From the NCBI GenBank assembly GCA_018268465.1, contig JAFDWN010000036.1, forward strand, positions 1 through 64,000: a stretch of 64,000 bases of DNA. Reading direction: 5' to 3'. Positions 36,166 to 43,288 of this stretch are shown here, piece after piece (within the stretch, counting starts at the first letter, position 1; the number at the start of each line of letters is the position of its first letter). Both the position numbers and the translations under genes were made by a program. The notes under the pieces were generated by a model. That model had not been told where the DNA came from, made no database searches, and saw nothing but the letters and a program-made list of their open reading frames with translations. This DNA comes from Actinomycetota bacterium. GTDB lineage: Bacteria > Actinomycetota > Actinomycetes > Mycobacteriales > Mycobacteriaceae.

Positions 36166-36240
36166 CGCACCTCCGCGGCGAGCGTGCGCAAACTCCCGCC
36201 GTCGGCTGACGCACCTCCGCGGCGAGCGTGCGCAAACTCC
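36153..36240. repeat. Exact 44-bp tandem duplication across the fadD8 stop
   Basis: Two identical 44-bp copies, 36153-36196 and 36197-36240. Each begins CGCCGTCGGCTGACG and ends GAGCGTGCGCAAACTCC. The fadD8 TGA falls in copy one, so copy two is an untranslated duplicate of the gene end plus its 3' flank. The identity implies a recent duplication or strong conversion. Confidence 0.9.
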
Positions 36241-36281
36241 GTCCGGCGCGAGGCGTGTCGCCCGCAGACACGCACGCTCGC
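36222..36281 (+). terminator. Long-loop hairpin after fadD8
   Basis: An 11-bp perfect stem GCGAGCGTGCG/CGCACGCTCGC (36222-36232 with 36271-36281) with a 38-nt loop that contains further short pairing. It lies between fadD8 and the ECF sigma gene on the same strand. A terminator or attenuator role is inferred only. Confidence 0.4.
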
Positions 36282-36307
36282 GAGAGGGGGTGGGCAGAAT
36301 TGGGGGT

Positions 36308-37597
36308 GTGGCCGACGCCGAACTGCAGCAGACCGTCGACGCGGTGTGGCGCATGGAGGCCGCCAAGATCGTCGCGACCCTGACCCGGACGGTCGGGGAC
36401 GTCGCGCTGGCCGAGGATCTCGCCGCCGACGCCCTGGTCGATGCCCTGGAGCAGTGGCCCACCGCGGGGGTGCCGCGCAATCCGGGCGCCTGGCTCACAA
36501 CCGTGGCCAAGCGCAAAGCCATCGACCATTGGCGCCGGCAGGACACGCTCGAGAGCAAGGTCGCGGCCATGGCCCGCGACCTGGAGACCCGCCTCGACGA
36601 ACCCGCCTGGGATCCCGACCACATCGACGACGACGTGCTGCGGCTGATCTTCATCTCCACCCATCCCGTACTGCCCCGGGAGGGACAGATCGCACTCACA
36701 CTGCGCGTGGTCGGCGGGTTGACCACCGACGAGATCGCCAACGCGTTCCTGGTGCCGAAAGCGACCGTCGCCCAGCGCATCGTGCGCGCCAAGAAAACCC
36801 TGGCCGCCGCCGGCGTACCGTTCGAAGTGCCACCCCGGCAGGCCTACCCGGCCCGGCTGGCTTCGGTGTTCGCCGTCATCTACCTCATCTACAACGAGGG
36901 CTATTCGGCGTCGTTCGGCCAGCGCTGGATCCGCGACGAACTGTGCAGCGAGGCGCTGCGCCTGGGCCGCATCCTGGCCGCGCTGGTACCCGGCGAACCG
37001 GAGGCACACGGGCTGGTGGCGCTGATGGAGTTCCAGTCGTCGCGGTTCGCCGCACGGACCGGGCCCGGCGGTGAACCGATCCTGCTCGAAGACCAGGACC
37101 GCACCAGGTGGGACCGCGCGCAGATCCAGCGCGGCGTCGCCGCCCTGCAACGAGCCGCCCGCGCGATCGCCGACCGCGGCAACGGCTGGGGGCCGTACGC
37201 CCTGCAGGCGGCGCTGGCCGAATGTCATGCCACCGCAGCGACTTCGGCCGGCACCGACTGGGCTCGCATCGTCACTCTCTACGACGGGCTCGTGCAGGTG
37301 GCGCCGTCACCGGTCGTAGAGCTGAACCGCGCCGTCGCGGTCGCCATGGCGGACCCCGCCGACGGGCCCGCCGCCGCACTGCGGATCGTCGACGGGCTGA
37401 CCGGCCTCGACGGGTCCTACCTGCTGCCCAGCGTGCGCGGCGAGCTGCTGTCCCGACTCGGCCGCCATGACGGCGCCGCGGCGGAGTTCGACCGGGCGGC
37501 GGCGCTGACCGACAACGACCGAGAACGGGACGTACTGGTGGACAAGGCTGCTCAGGCGCGGGGCGGCGGTGTGACCGATACCGGCACGCCCGGGTAG
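36308..37597 (+). CDS. ECF sigma factor, ECF42-type with C-terminal TPR-like extension
   Basis: A 429-residue sigma factor. Region 2 is near residues 10-75 (VWRMEAAKIVATLTRTVGD, then AEDLAADALVDALEQW and NPGAWLTTVAKRKAIDHWRR). Region 4 is at about 110-170 (LRVVGGLTTDEIANAFLVPK, then ATVAQRIVRAKK). A C-terminal helical extension of about 250 residues (YLIYNEGYSASFG, PVVELNRAVAVAMA) is the mark of ECF42 proteins, which lack a classical anti-sigma factor and associate with DGPF proteins. The DGPF gene lies 3.1 kb upstream on the same strand. The GTG at 36308 gives the family start VADAELQQTVDAVW, and a GTG at 36290 is the alternative. It is convergent with the NodS-like gene, 4 nt apart. Confidence 0.88.
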   Translation: MADAELQQTVDAVWRMEAAKIVATLTRTVGDVALAEDLAADALVDALEQWPTAGVPRNPGAWLTTVAKRKAIDHWRRQDTLESKVAAMARDLETRLDEPAWDPDHIDDDVLRLIFISTHPVLPREGQIALTLRVVGGLTTDEIANAFLVPKATVAQRIVRAKKTLAAAGVPFEVPPRQAYPARLASVFAVIYLIYNEGYSASFGQRWIRDELCSEALRLGRILAALVPGEPEAHGLVALMEFQSSRFAARTGPGGEPILLEDQDRTRWDRAQIQRGVAALQRAARAIADRGNGWGPYALQAALAECHATAATSAGTDWARIVTLYDGLVQVAPSPVVELNRAVAVAMADPADGPAAALRIVDGLTGLDGSYLLPSVRGELLSRLGRHDGAAAEFDRAAALTDNDRERDVLVDKAAQARGGGVTDTGTPG

Positions 37598-37601
37598 CGT
37601 C

Positions 37602-38231
37602 CTAACCCGCCGCCCCCGGCACGCCGGTGCGTGCCGCCACCGACGCGCCCGACCCGGTGGCGAACACCTCGATCGCCACATCCTGGTCGCGATAACTGCC
37701 GATCTGGTGCAGACCGGCCGTCGCGCCGACCACGTCGTTGGTGTGATCCCCGGTCATCGGATAGTCGGGAACGAGGTGGCGCCAATGCGCCGTGAGCACC
37801 GTCGCTCCGGGGGTCAGCCGGGCCAGTTCGCGATCGAGCACTCCCCGCAACGCGTCGGGGTGCAGGTAGTACCCGACCTCCGAGAGCACCACGAGATCGA
37901 AAGGTCCTGCGGGCCAGGGATCGTCCAGTGAACGGTGCAGCAGCGTCACGCGCTCGCGACACCCCACCTCGAGCAGACGGCGGTGTGCGGTGTCCAGCGC
38001 CGCCGTCGCGACGTCGGCCGCCGTGACATGGTCACAGCGGCCGACCAGCAATTCGGTCAGCACGCCGACCGAGCAGCCCGGCTCGAATGCGTGGCGGTAG
38101 CGCGGATACGGCAGCAACGCCATGCAGATGGCGAACTTGCGCCGTTCGTACCACCGCGTCCGCAGCCGCCACGGATCGTCCGCCTCGGCGTAGAGCCTGT
38201 CGAAATAACTGTCGGGTAACCGTGCAGTCAG
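37602..38231 (-). CDS. NodS-like class I SAM methyltransferase, CTG start inferred
   Basis: The last gene of a four-gene overlapping operon. The SAM motif is HAFEPGCSVGVLTELLV, followed by FDLVVLSEVGYYL and the closing RDQDVAIEVFATG. The first ATG (38123) would remove a clearly conserved N-terminus (SYFDRLYAEADDPWRLRTRW) that is encoded in frame upstream. No ATG, GTG or TTG exists in that frame back to the previous gene, but a CTG at 38231 overlaps the deacetylase stop as CTGA. Its siblings overlap as ATGA and GTGA. From there the product is 209 residues, the normal size. Related actinobacterial proteins are often fused to the PIG-L deacetylase, supporting joint action. The methyl acceptor is unknown. 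Confidence 0.8.
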   Translation of the reverse strand: MTARLPDSYFDRLYAEADDPWRLRTRWYERRKFAICMALLPYPRYRHAFEPGCSVGVLTELLVGRCDHVTAADVATAALDTAHRRLLEVGCRERVTLLHRSLDDPWPAGPFDLVVLSEVGYYLHPDALRGVLDRELARLTPGATVLTAHWRHLVPDYPMTGDHTNDVVGATAGLHQIGSYRDQDVAIEVFATGSGASVAARTGVPGAAG

Positions 38232-38968
38232 CGGAACACCACCTCCCCCACCGCGAGCAGCCGCCGCAGCGCGTCGGGCGGCACCACCGCGTCAGGACCG
38301 TCGAGCTGACTGCGAAAACGCCGTGCGGCCCTTGCCTTCCGCTCGACGGCGGACGCCGTCAACGGCACCGCCGCGGCGCGCCGCCACGGCACCGCCGGAT
38401 CGGGCGGCGAGGCCCAATGCCACATCCACACCGGGTATTCCACCAGGACCGCCCCGGTAGCAGCGGCGGCCGTCGCCGCCGCACGCCCGACCGCCTCGTG
38501 GTCGGGATGTCCGTCGCCGCGCCACGTCGCCGCGCACCACGTGCCCGTCGGCCGGTCGGCCAACTGCTCGGCGAGCAGTCCCGCGAGACGCGTTTCGTGC
38601 GCCGCGAGCTCACCGTCCGGCAGGCCCACACACACCGGCGGCGGCAGGCCCAGAACATCCATCGCACAAGTCAATTCGTCGCGGCGCCGCCCCTCCAACC
38701 GGGACCGCTCCCGCGCCGACAAACCGGGTATCGCCGCACCTCCGTCGCTGACGGCCACCACGCGCACCGCCCTGCCTGCGGCGGCGAGCGTCGCGGCAGT
38801 CGCGCCGAATCCGAGGGTCTCGTCGTCGGGATGGGCTGCCACGACGACGATCCCGGGGCAGGCGGCCAGGTCCAAGCGCGGCAGCCGCTCGACGGCCCGG
38901 ATCCACACATCGGGATGGGTGCCGCCGTCGGCCAGCGGCGCCGCGGCGAACCGCTCGATGTTGCTCAC
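38228..38968 (-). CDS. PIG-L (LmbE) family deacetylase
   Basis: A 246-residue zinc-dependent N-deacetylase of the family that includes MshB and Mca. The metal motif AHPDDE is at residues 45-50 (VVVAAHPDDETLGFG), with a second element GHPDHEAVGRA. Members remove acetyl groups from GlcNAc-type sugars or conjugates. The GTG at 38968 overlaps the stop of the acyl-CoA-dehydrogenase-like gene (GTGA). With a glycosyltransferase in the same operon, a GlcNAc-containing product is a plausible substrate, as inference. It is not the mycothiol enzyme by context. Confidence 0.88.
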   Translation of the reverse strand: MSNIERFAAAPLADGGTHPDVWIRAVERLPRLDLAACPGIVVVAAHPDDETLGFGATAATLAAAGRAVRVVAVSDGGAAIPGLSARERSRLEGRRRDELTCAMDVLGLPPPVCVGLPDGELAAHETRLAGLLAEQLADRPTGTWCAATWRGDGHPDHEAVGRAAATAAAATGAVLVEYPVWMWHWASPPDPAVPWRRAAAVPLTASAVERKARAARRFRSQLDGPDAVVPPDALRRLLAVGEVVFR

Positions 38969-39909
38969 CGGGTGCTCCTCACCAGCAGTCCGCCGAGCCG
39001 CTCGAGGTCGCGTTCGGCATGGCTCTGGCGCACATAGACCGTCAGATCGGCGACCCGGCGCGCATGGTCGGCGTCCTGGCACAGCGGCGCCGGGCCCAGC
39101 GCCCGCCCGGTCCGGGTGATCGCTTCGCCGACGGCCGCCTCGGCCACGGCGCGCACCCGCCGGGCGGTGCGCTCAGCATCGCCCGCACCGTCGTGCGGAT
39201 CGGAGTCGACCACACCGGCCGCCCACTGGATCGTCGCGTCGCACGCCACGATCGCGGCGTCGACCGCGCCGAGATGGGCCAGCGCATGCGGGTCCGCGGC
39301 CGCTTCGTACAGCGGTGCCGTCACGGCCTGCGCCCCGCCCAGCCAGCACGCGGCCACACCCATGGCGCCGTGCCAGAAACCCGGCCGCGACAGGTAGCCA
39401 CCCGGCTCACCGACCGCCACCGCGGCGGCACCGCTGAACTGGACCGACCGGGTGTCCGATCCGGCCATCCCGGAATTGCGCCAGCTGCTGGGCAACGCAT
39501 GCACGCCGGGGTCGTCCAGCGCCACCGCGAACAACCCGCGCCGCCCGGCGTCGGCGCCGGATTCCATGCGGGCCGTCACCAGGGCATGCGAGCAGACCCC
39601 GGCACCCGAACACCACACCTTGGTTCCGGAGAGCACGATCCCGCCGGCCCCGCGACGCGCACACAGCACCGCGTCGCGACTCTCCGCCGCCCACACACCC
39701 CACAGGTCGTCGGGTTTGGGTTCCGGCCCGTCGAGTTCGGCCAGGATCGCCACCGCATCGGTGTGCGCCTCGGCGAGCCGGCCGGCGGTCACGTCGACGC
39801 GGGTGAGGTCGGCCAGCCGCCGCCACCGCCGCCCGGTTTCCCCACCGCCCGGCAGCGGCAGGTCCAGCGCGCCGGTATCCCGCCAGTGCCGCACCAGCCG
39901 CGCGCTCAT
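38965..39909 (-). CDS. Short acyl-CoA-dehydrogenase-like flavoprotein
   Basis: A 314-residue protein resembling the middle and C-terminal domains of acyl-CoA dehydrogenases. The central beta-domain is IVLSGTKVWCSGAGVCSHAL, then LFAVALDDPGVHALPSSW. The helical C-terminal half (RVRAVAEAAVGEAITRTGRA) follows. The N-terminal helical domain is very short, and the protein is 60-80 residues smaller than typical family members. No clear catalytic Glu can be assigned. It overlaps its neighbours by 4 nt on both sides (ATGA with the glycosyltransferase, GTGA with the deacetylase). In this setting it may oxidise something other than a fatty acyl-CoA. Confidence 0.8.
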   Translation of the reverse strand: MSARLVRHWRDTGALDLPLPGGGETGRRWRRLADLTRVDVTAGRLAEAHTDAVAILAELDGPEPKPDDLWGVWAAESRDAVLCARRGAGGIVLSGTKVWCSGAGVCSHALVTARMESGADAGRRGLFAVALDDPGVHALPSSWRNSGMAGSDTRSVQFSGAAAVAVGEPGGYLSRPGFWHGAMGVAACWLGGAQAVTAPLYEAAADPHALAHLGAVDAAIVACDATIQWAAGVVDSDPHDGAGDAERTARRVRAVAEAAVGEAITRTGRALGPAPLCQDADHARRVADLTVYVRQSHAERDLERLGGLLVRSTR

Positions 39910-40607
39910 CTGCGCCCTCCCGCGGATCGGCTGAGGGAACGCAGGTGCGCGGCGAACCCCTTCGGCGCACGGCCCTGGCAGCGATCCGACGTCGCCACGG
40001 ACAGACCCGCGTCACGCGCGATTCGCATCCCCGCGCATTCGAACCGGTCCACCAGCTCGGCGTCCTCCCCGGTGGTCAGCGGCCGGAAACCGCCGACGTG
40101 CCAGTACGCGTCGGCGCGGAAGCCCATGTTGGCGCCGTGCACGTGGTCGTGGCTGCCGCCACCCGAGTGGTATCCGCGCAGGTAGCGGCGCACCACGTCG
40201 GCGGGATGATGCCGCCACACCGGTATCCGCACCACTCCGAGCACCATGTCCGCGCCGGACTGCATCATCCGCACCAGCCAGTCGGCGGGCACCACACTGT
40301 CCGCATCGGTGGTGGCGAACCAGGTGCGCGTCGGGCCGGCGTCGGCGCACAGCGAGGCGGCGTAGCTGAAACCCGCGGCCCTGGCGGCCCCCACGTTGCG
40401 GGCGTCCACCGAGACGAGGTGGACGTCGGGACCGAAATCTCCGGCCAGCGACTCGCTGCCGTCGTCGCACGCGTCGAGCACCACCACCGTGGACGTGGGC
40501 ACCGGCACGCACAACGCGGCCGTCGCCAACGCTCGCAGGCAGCGCGGCAGACGGGTGCGCTCGTTGTGCGCCGGTACCACCACGACGGCCTTCGCCAGCT
40601 CGCTCAT
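39906..40607 (-). CDS. Family 2 glycosyltransferase
   Basis: A 233-residue GT-A enzyme that heads the four-gene operon. It starts MSELAKAVVVVPAHNERTRL. The metal/nucleotide motif TTDADSVVPADW, HVHGANMGFRADAYW and the GEDAELVDRF acid motif are all present. No membrane helices are seen. The ATG at 40607 is chosen over an in-frame ATG at 40700 because the family N-terminus begins there. The stop overlaps the next start as ATGA. The acceptor is unknown. The whole unit diverges from the HAD hydrolase gene across 52 nt. Confidence 0.88.
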   Translation of the reverse strand: MSELAKAVVVVPAHNERTRLPRCLRALATAALCVPVPTSTVVVLDACDDGSESLAGDFGPDVHLVSVDARNVGAARAAGFSYAASLCADAGPTRTWFATTDADSVVPADWLVRMMQSGADMVLGVVRIPVWRHHPADVVRRYLRGYHSGGGSHDHVHGANMGFRADAYWHVGGFRPLTTGEDAELVDRFECAGMRIARDAGLSVATSDRCQGRAPKGFAAHLRSLSRSAGGRR

Positions 40608-40659
40608 TGGTGCTAGATAGCCCGTCCGGCGGCTTTTCACACCTGGCACGATGTGACCC

Positions 40660-41355
40660 ATGGATCGTGTGGAGGCCGTGCTGTTCGACTTTTCCGGCAC
40701 GCTGTTCCGCCTCGAAGAGGACGACAGCTGGTTCTCGGGGATGCAACTGGACAGCGACGAGAACCGTGAGGTCGACGGGCATGTGCAGGCCGAGCTGATG
40801 CGCAGGTTGACCGCTCCGACGGGCCGGTCGGTGGATATGACGCCGGAGGCCTATGAGGTGTGGGTCAGCCGCGACCTGGCGCCGCATCTGCACCGTGAGG
40901 CGTACTTGCACGTCCTGCGCGAATCCGGGCTGGCGCATCACCACGCCGAATCGCTGTACGACCGGGTGATCGACCCGTCGTGCTGGACGGCCTACTCCGA
41001 CACCGCCACCGTGCTGCGCACCCTGCACGGGCAGGGCATCAAGACCGCGATCGTGTCCAATATCGCGTTCGACCTGCGACCGGCGTTCGCGGGCATCGGC
41101 GCCGCCGACGTTGTCGACGAATTCGTGTTGTCGTTCGAGGTGGGGGCCGTCAAACCGAATCCGGCGATCTTCCAGACCGCGCTGGACCGTCTCGGTGTGG
41201 CCGCCGGGTCCGCGGTGATGGTCGGCGACAGCGAGGAGGCCGACGGCGGCGCTCTGGCGGTGGGCTGCCGCTTCATCCTCGTCGATCCGCTGCCGACCGC
41301 CGAACGCCCCGACGGTCTGCTCAAAGCGTTGCGCGACGGCGGCCTGCCGGTCTGA
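40660..41355 (+). CDS. HAD-superfamily hydrolase
   Basis: A 231-residue phosphatase-type HAD protein. Motif I is LFDFSGTLF (Asp10, with Ser12 in place of the usual acid/base Asp). Motif II lies in TAIVSNIAFD, motif III in VGAVKPNPAIF and motif IV in MVGDSEEADGG. Replacement of the second Asp of motif I (DxS rather than DxD) is unusual for phosphatases and resembles dehalogenase-like or altered-activity members. It diverges from the overlapping operon at 37602-40607, and a functional link is possible but unproven. Confidence 0.85.
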   Translation: MDRVEAVLFDFSGTLFRLEEDDSWFSGMQLDSDENREVDGHVQAELMRRLTAPTGRSVDMTPEAYEVWVSRDLAPHLHREAYLHVLRESGLAHHHAESLYDRVIDPSCWTAYSDTATVLRTLHGQGIKTAIVSNIAFDLRPAFAGIGAADVVDEFVLSFEVGAVKPNPAIFQTALDRLGVAAGSAVMVGDSEEADGGALAVGCRFILVDPLPTAERPDGLLKALRDGGLPV

Positions 41356-41437
41356 CCGCCCCGCGCGCGGCGGGGGCGTGACTACCCTCGGGCGTCATGC
41401 CCCCTGAACACGTCAAGCCCCCTGGTGGCTGAAGCCG

Positions 41438-41846
41438 ATGAACAAGGTCTTCATGACCCTCAGCGGGATCGGCATCCCGGTGTTCGGCCGCGACGGCCCG
41501 GTCGTTCTCACCGTGACCGGCCGCAAATCCGGCAAGCCGCGGTCGACCCCCATCACGCCGATGACCGTCGACGGCCAGCGCTATGTCGTCGGCGGCTTCC
41601 CCGGCGCGGACTGGGTGCGCAACGCGAGGGCCAACCCGGAGGTCACGCTCACCCAACGCCGGCAGCCAGGCCGTGTGCGCATGGTCGAGCTGACCGCGGA
41701 GGAGGCGCGCCCTCTGCTGCGCCGCTTCCCGGAGCTGGTCCCCACCGGAGTGGACTTCATGAAAAATGCCGGGCTGGTCACCCGAGGAGTTCGAAGCCCT
41801 GGCCGGGCGGTGCGCGGTGTTCCGGTTCGACCCGGTTACCGTGTGA
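41438..41846 (+). pseudogene. Frameshifted deazaflavin-dependent nitroreductase (Ddn-like)
   Basis: The first about 114 codons encode an F420-dependent Ddn/nitroreductase-family protein (VLTVTGRKSGKPRSTPITPM, GGFPGADWVRNARANPEVTL, VDFMKNAGLVT). At about 41780 the frame breaks. The expected C-terminus PEEFEALAGRCAVFRFDPV is encoded from 41781 in the plus-one frame and ends at 41844-41846. The original frame instead reads RGVRSPGRAV and ends at 41854. A short deletion within the GLVT-PEEF junction is likely, or else a sequencing error. The menB start lies 5 nt beyond the shifted stop, matching an originally intact operon. Confidence 0.8.
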
Positions 41847-41850
41847 GGCC

Positions 41851-42759
41851 GTGAGCCCCTTCGATGCCGGCGCCTGGCAGCCCGTCCCCCAGTTCGCCGA
41901 CCTGACCGACATCACCTACCACCGCCACGTCGTCGACGGCGTCTCCAAGCCGACCGTGCGGGTGGCGTTCGACCGGCCCGACGTGCGTAACGCCTTCCGC
42001 CCGCACACCGTCGACGAGCTCTACCGCGTGCTCGATCATGCCCGCATGTCACCCGACGTCGGCGTCATCCTGCTCACCGGCAACGGGCCGTCGCCCAAGG
42101 ACGGCGGCTGGGCCTTCTGCTCCGGCGGAGACCAGCGCATCCGCGGCCGCACCGGCTACCAGTACGCCTCCGGCGACACCGCCGACACCGTGGACGCCGC
42201 CCGTGCCGGGCGGCTGCACATCCTGGAGGTGCAGCGACTCATCCGCTTCATGCCGAAGGTGGTGATCTGCCTGGTCAACGGGTGGGCGGCGGGCGGCGGG
42301 CATTCGCTGCACGTGACGTGCGACCTGACACTGGCCAGCCGCGAACACGCCCGGTTCAAGCAGACCGATGCCGACGTCGGCAGTTTCGACGCCGGCTTCG
42401 GCAGCGCGTATCTGGCCCGGCAGGTGGGGCAGAAGTTCGCACGGGAGATCTTCTTCCTCGGGCGGGCTTACACCGCCGAGGAAATGTTCGCGATGGGCGC
42501 GGTCAACGCGGTGGTGGACCACGAGGACCTGGAGGCCACCGGGCTGCAGTGGGCGGCCGAGATCAACGGCAAGTCGCCCCAGGCCATCCGGATGCTCAAA
42601 TTCGCGTTCAACCTGATCGACGACGGTCTGGTGGGCCAGCAGGTATTCGCCGGCGAGGCAACACGTTTGGCGTACATGACCGATGAGGCCGTCGAGGGGC
42701 GCGACGCATTCCTGCAGAAGCGCGATCCCGACTGGGACGCCTTCCCCCGCTACTTCTAG
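41851..42759 (+). CDS. menB: 1,4-Dihydroxy-2-naphthoyl-CoA synthase MenB
   Basis: A crotonase-fold enzyme that cyclises o-succinylbenzoyl-CoA, 302 residues as in other mycobacteria (Rv0548c). Signatures are FCSGGDQRIRGRTGYQY, the oxyanion-hole VNGWAAGGGHSLHVTCDLTL, and ADVGSFDAGFGSAYLARQVG. The C-terminal YMTDEAVEGRDAFLQKRDPD is also typical. The GTG at 41851 follows the Ddn-like gene with AGGCC just upstream, and the longer frame beginning at 41425 overlaps that gene. It acts after MenE in menaquinone synthesis. Confidence 0.95.
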   Translation: MSPFDAGAWQPVPQFADLTDITYHRHVVDGVSKPTVRVAFDRPDVRNAFRPHTVDELYRVLDHARMSPDVGVILLTGNGPSPKDGGWAFCSGGDQRIRGRTGYQYASGDTADTVDAARAGRLHILEVQRLIRFMPKVVICLVNGWAAGGGHSLHVTCDLTLASREHARFKQTDADVGSFDAGFGSAYLARQVGQKFAREIFFLGRAYTAEEMFAMGAVNAVVDHEDLEATGLQWAAEINGKSPQAIRMLKFAFNLIDDGLVGQQVFAGEATRLAYMTDEAVEGRDAFLQKRDPDWDAFPRYF

Positions 42760-42793
42760 CGGTGACCGCGGGCGCCGACGGTAGGCACCGCGA

Positions 42794-43288
42794 TCACGGG
42801 GTGAACGTGGTCTGGCCGTGCGGGGATTTGGCGAAAGCGATGACCTTGGCGGGGTCGACCCGGAATACCAGGGCGGCCGTCTCACCGGGATCGAAGACCT
42901 CGTCGTCGGCGTCGAAATCCCATTCTTTGCTGTACTTTTCGCGGTAGGCGTCGGCCAGTTCCCGTAGCGCCGCCCGGCCCCGCACCCGCGTCACCGCACC
43001 TTCGACGACCACGTCGAGGCCGTCTTTCCACGTGTTGACGCCGGTGGTGACGGCCGCGGCCGACCCGTGTTCGAGATTGCGCGCCTTCTGCTCCCCGGCC
43101 CCGGTGCAGAACACGAACGCGCCGCCGGCCCACACCCCGCACAGCGGCGTGACATGGGGACGGCCGTCGCCCCGCACAGTGGTCAGCCAGTACAGCTCGG
43201 CACGGGCCAGCGCATCGCTGACCCGCTCCCAGCTCACGGGTTGCGTCGCTTCGCTGAAGCGCGTGTCGAGGGTGCCGGTGATCGTCAT
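42794..43288 (-). CDS. Pyridoxamine 5'-phosphate oxidase-like flavoprotein
   Basis: A 164-residue split-barrel protein of the PPOX superfamily, beginning MTITGTLDTRFSEATQPVSW. The core is LYWLTTVRGDGRPHVTPLCGVW with FCTGAGEQKARNLEHG. Such proteins use FMN or F420; this subtype is common in mycobacteria. Its ATG overlaps the stop of the AraC regulator (ATGA, 43285-43288), so it is likely coupled to that gene. The role is unknown. Confidence 0.85.
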   Translation of the reverse strand: MTITGTLDTRFSEATQPVSWERVSDALARAELYWLTTVRGDGRPHVTPLCGVWAGGAFVFCTGAGEQKARNLEHGSAAAVTTGVNTWKDGLDVVVEGAVTRVRGRAALRELADAYREKYSKEWDFDADDEVFDPGETAALVFRVDPAKVIAFAKSPHGQTTFTP

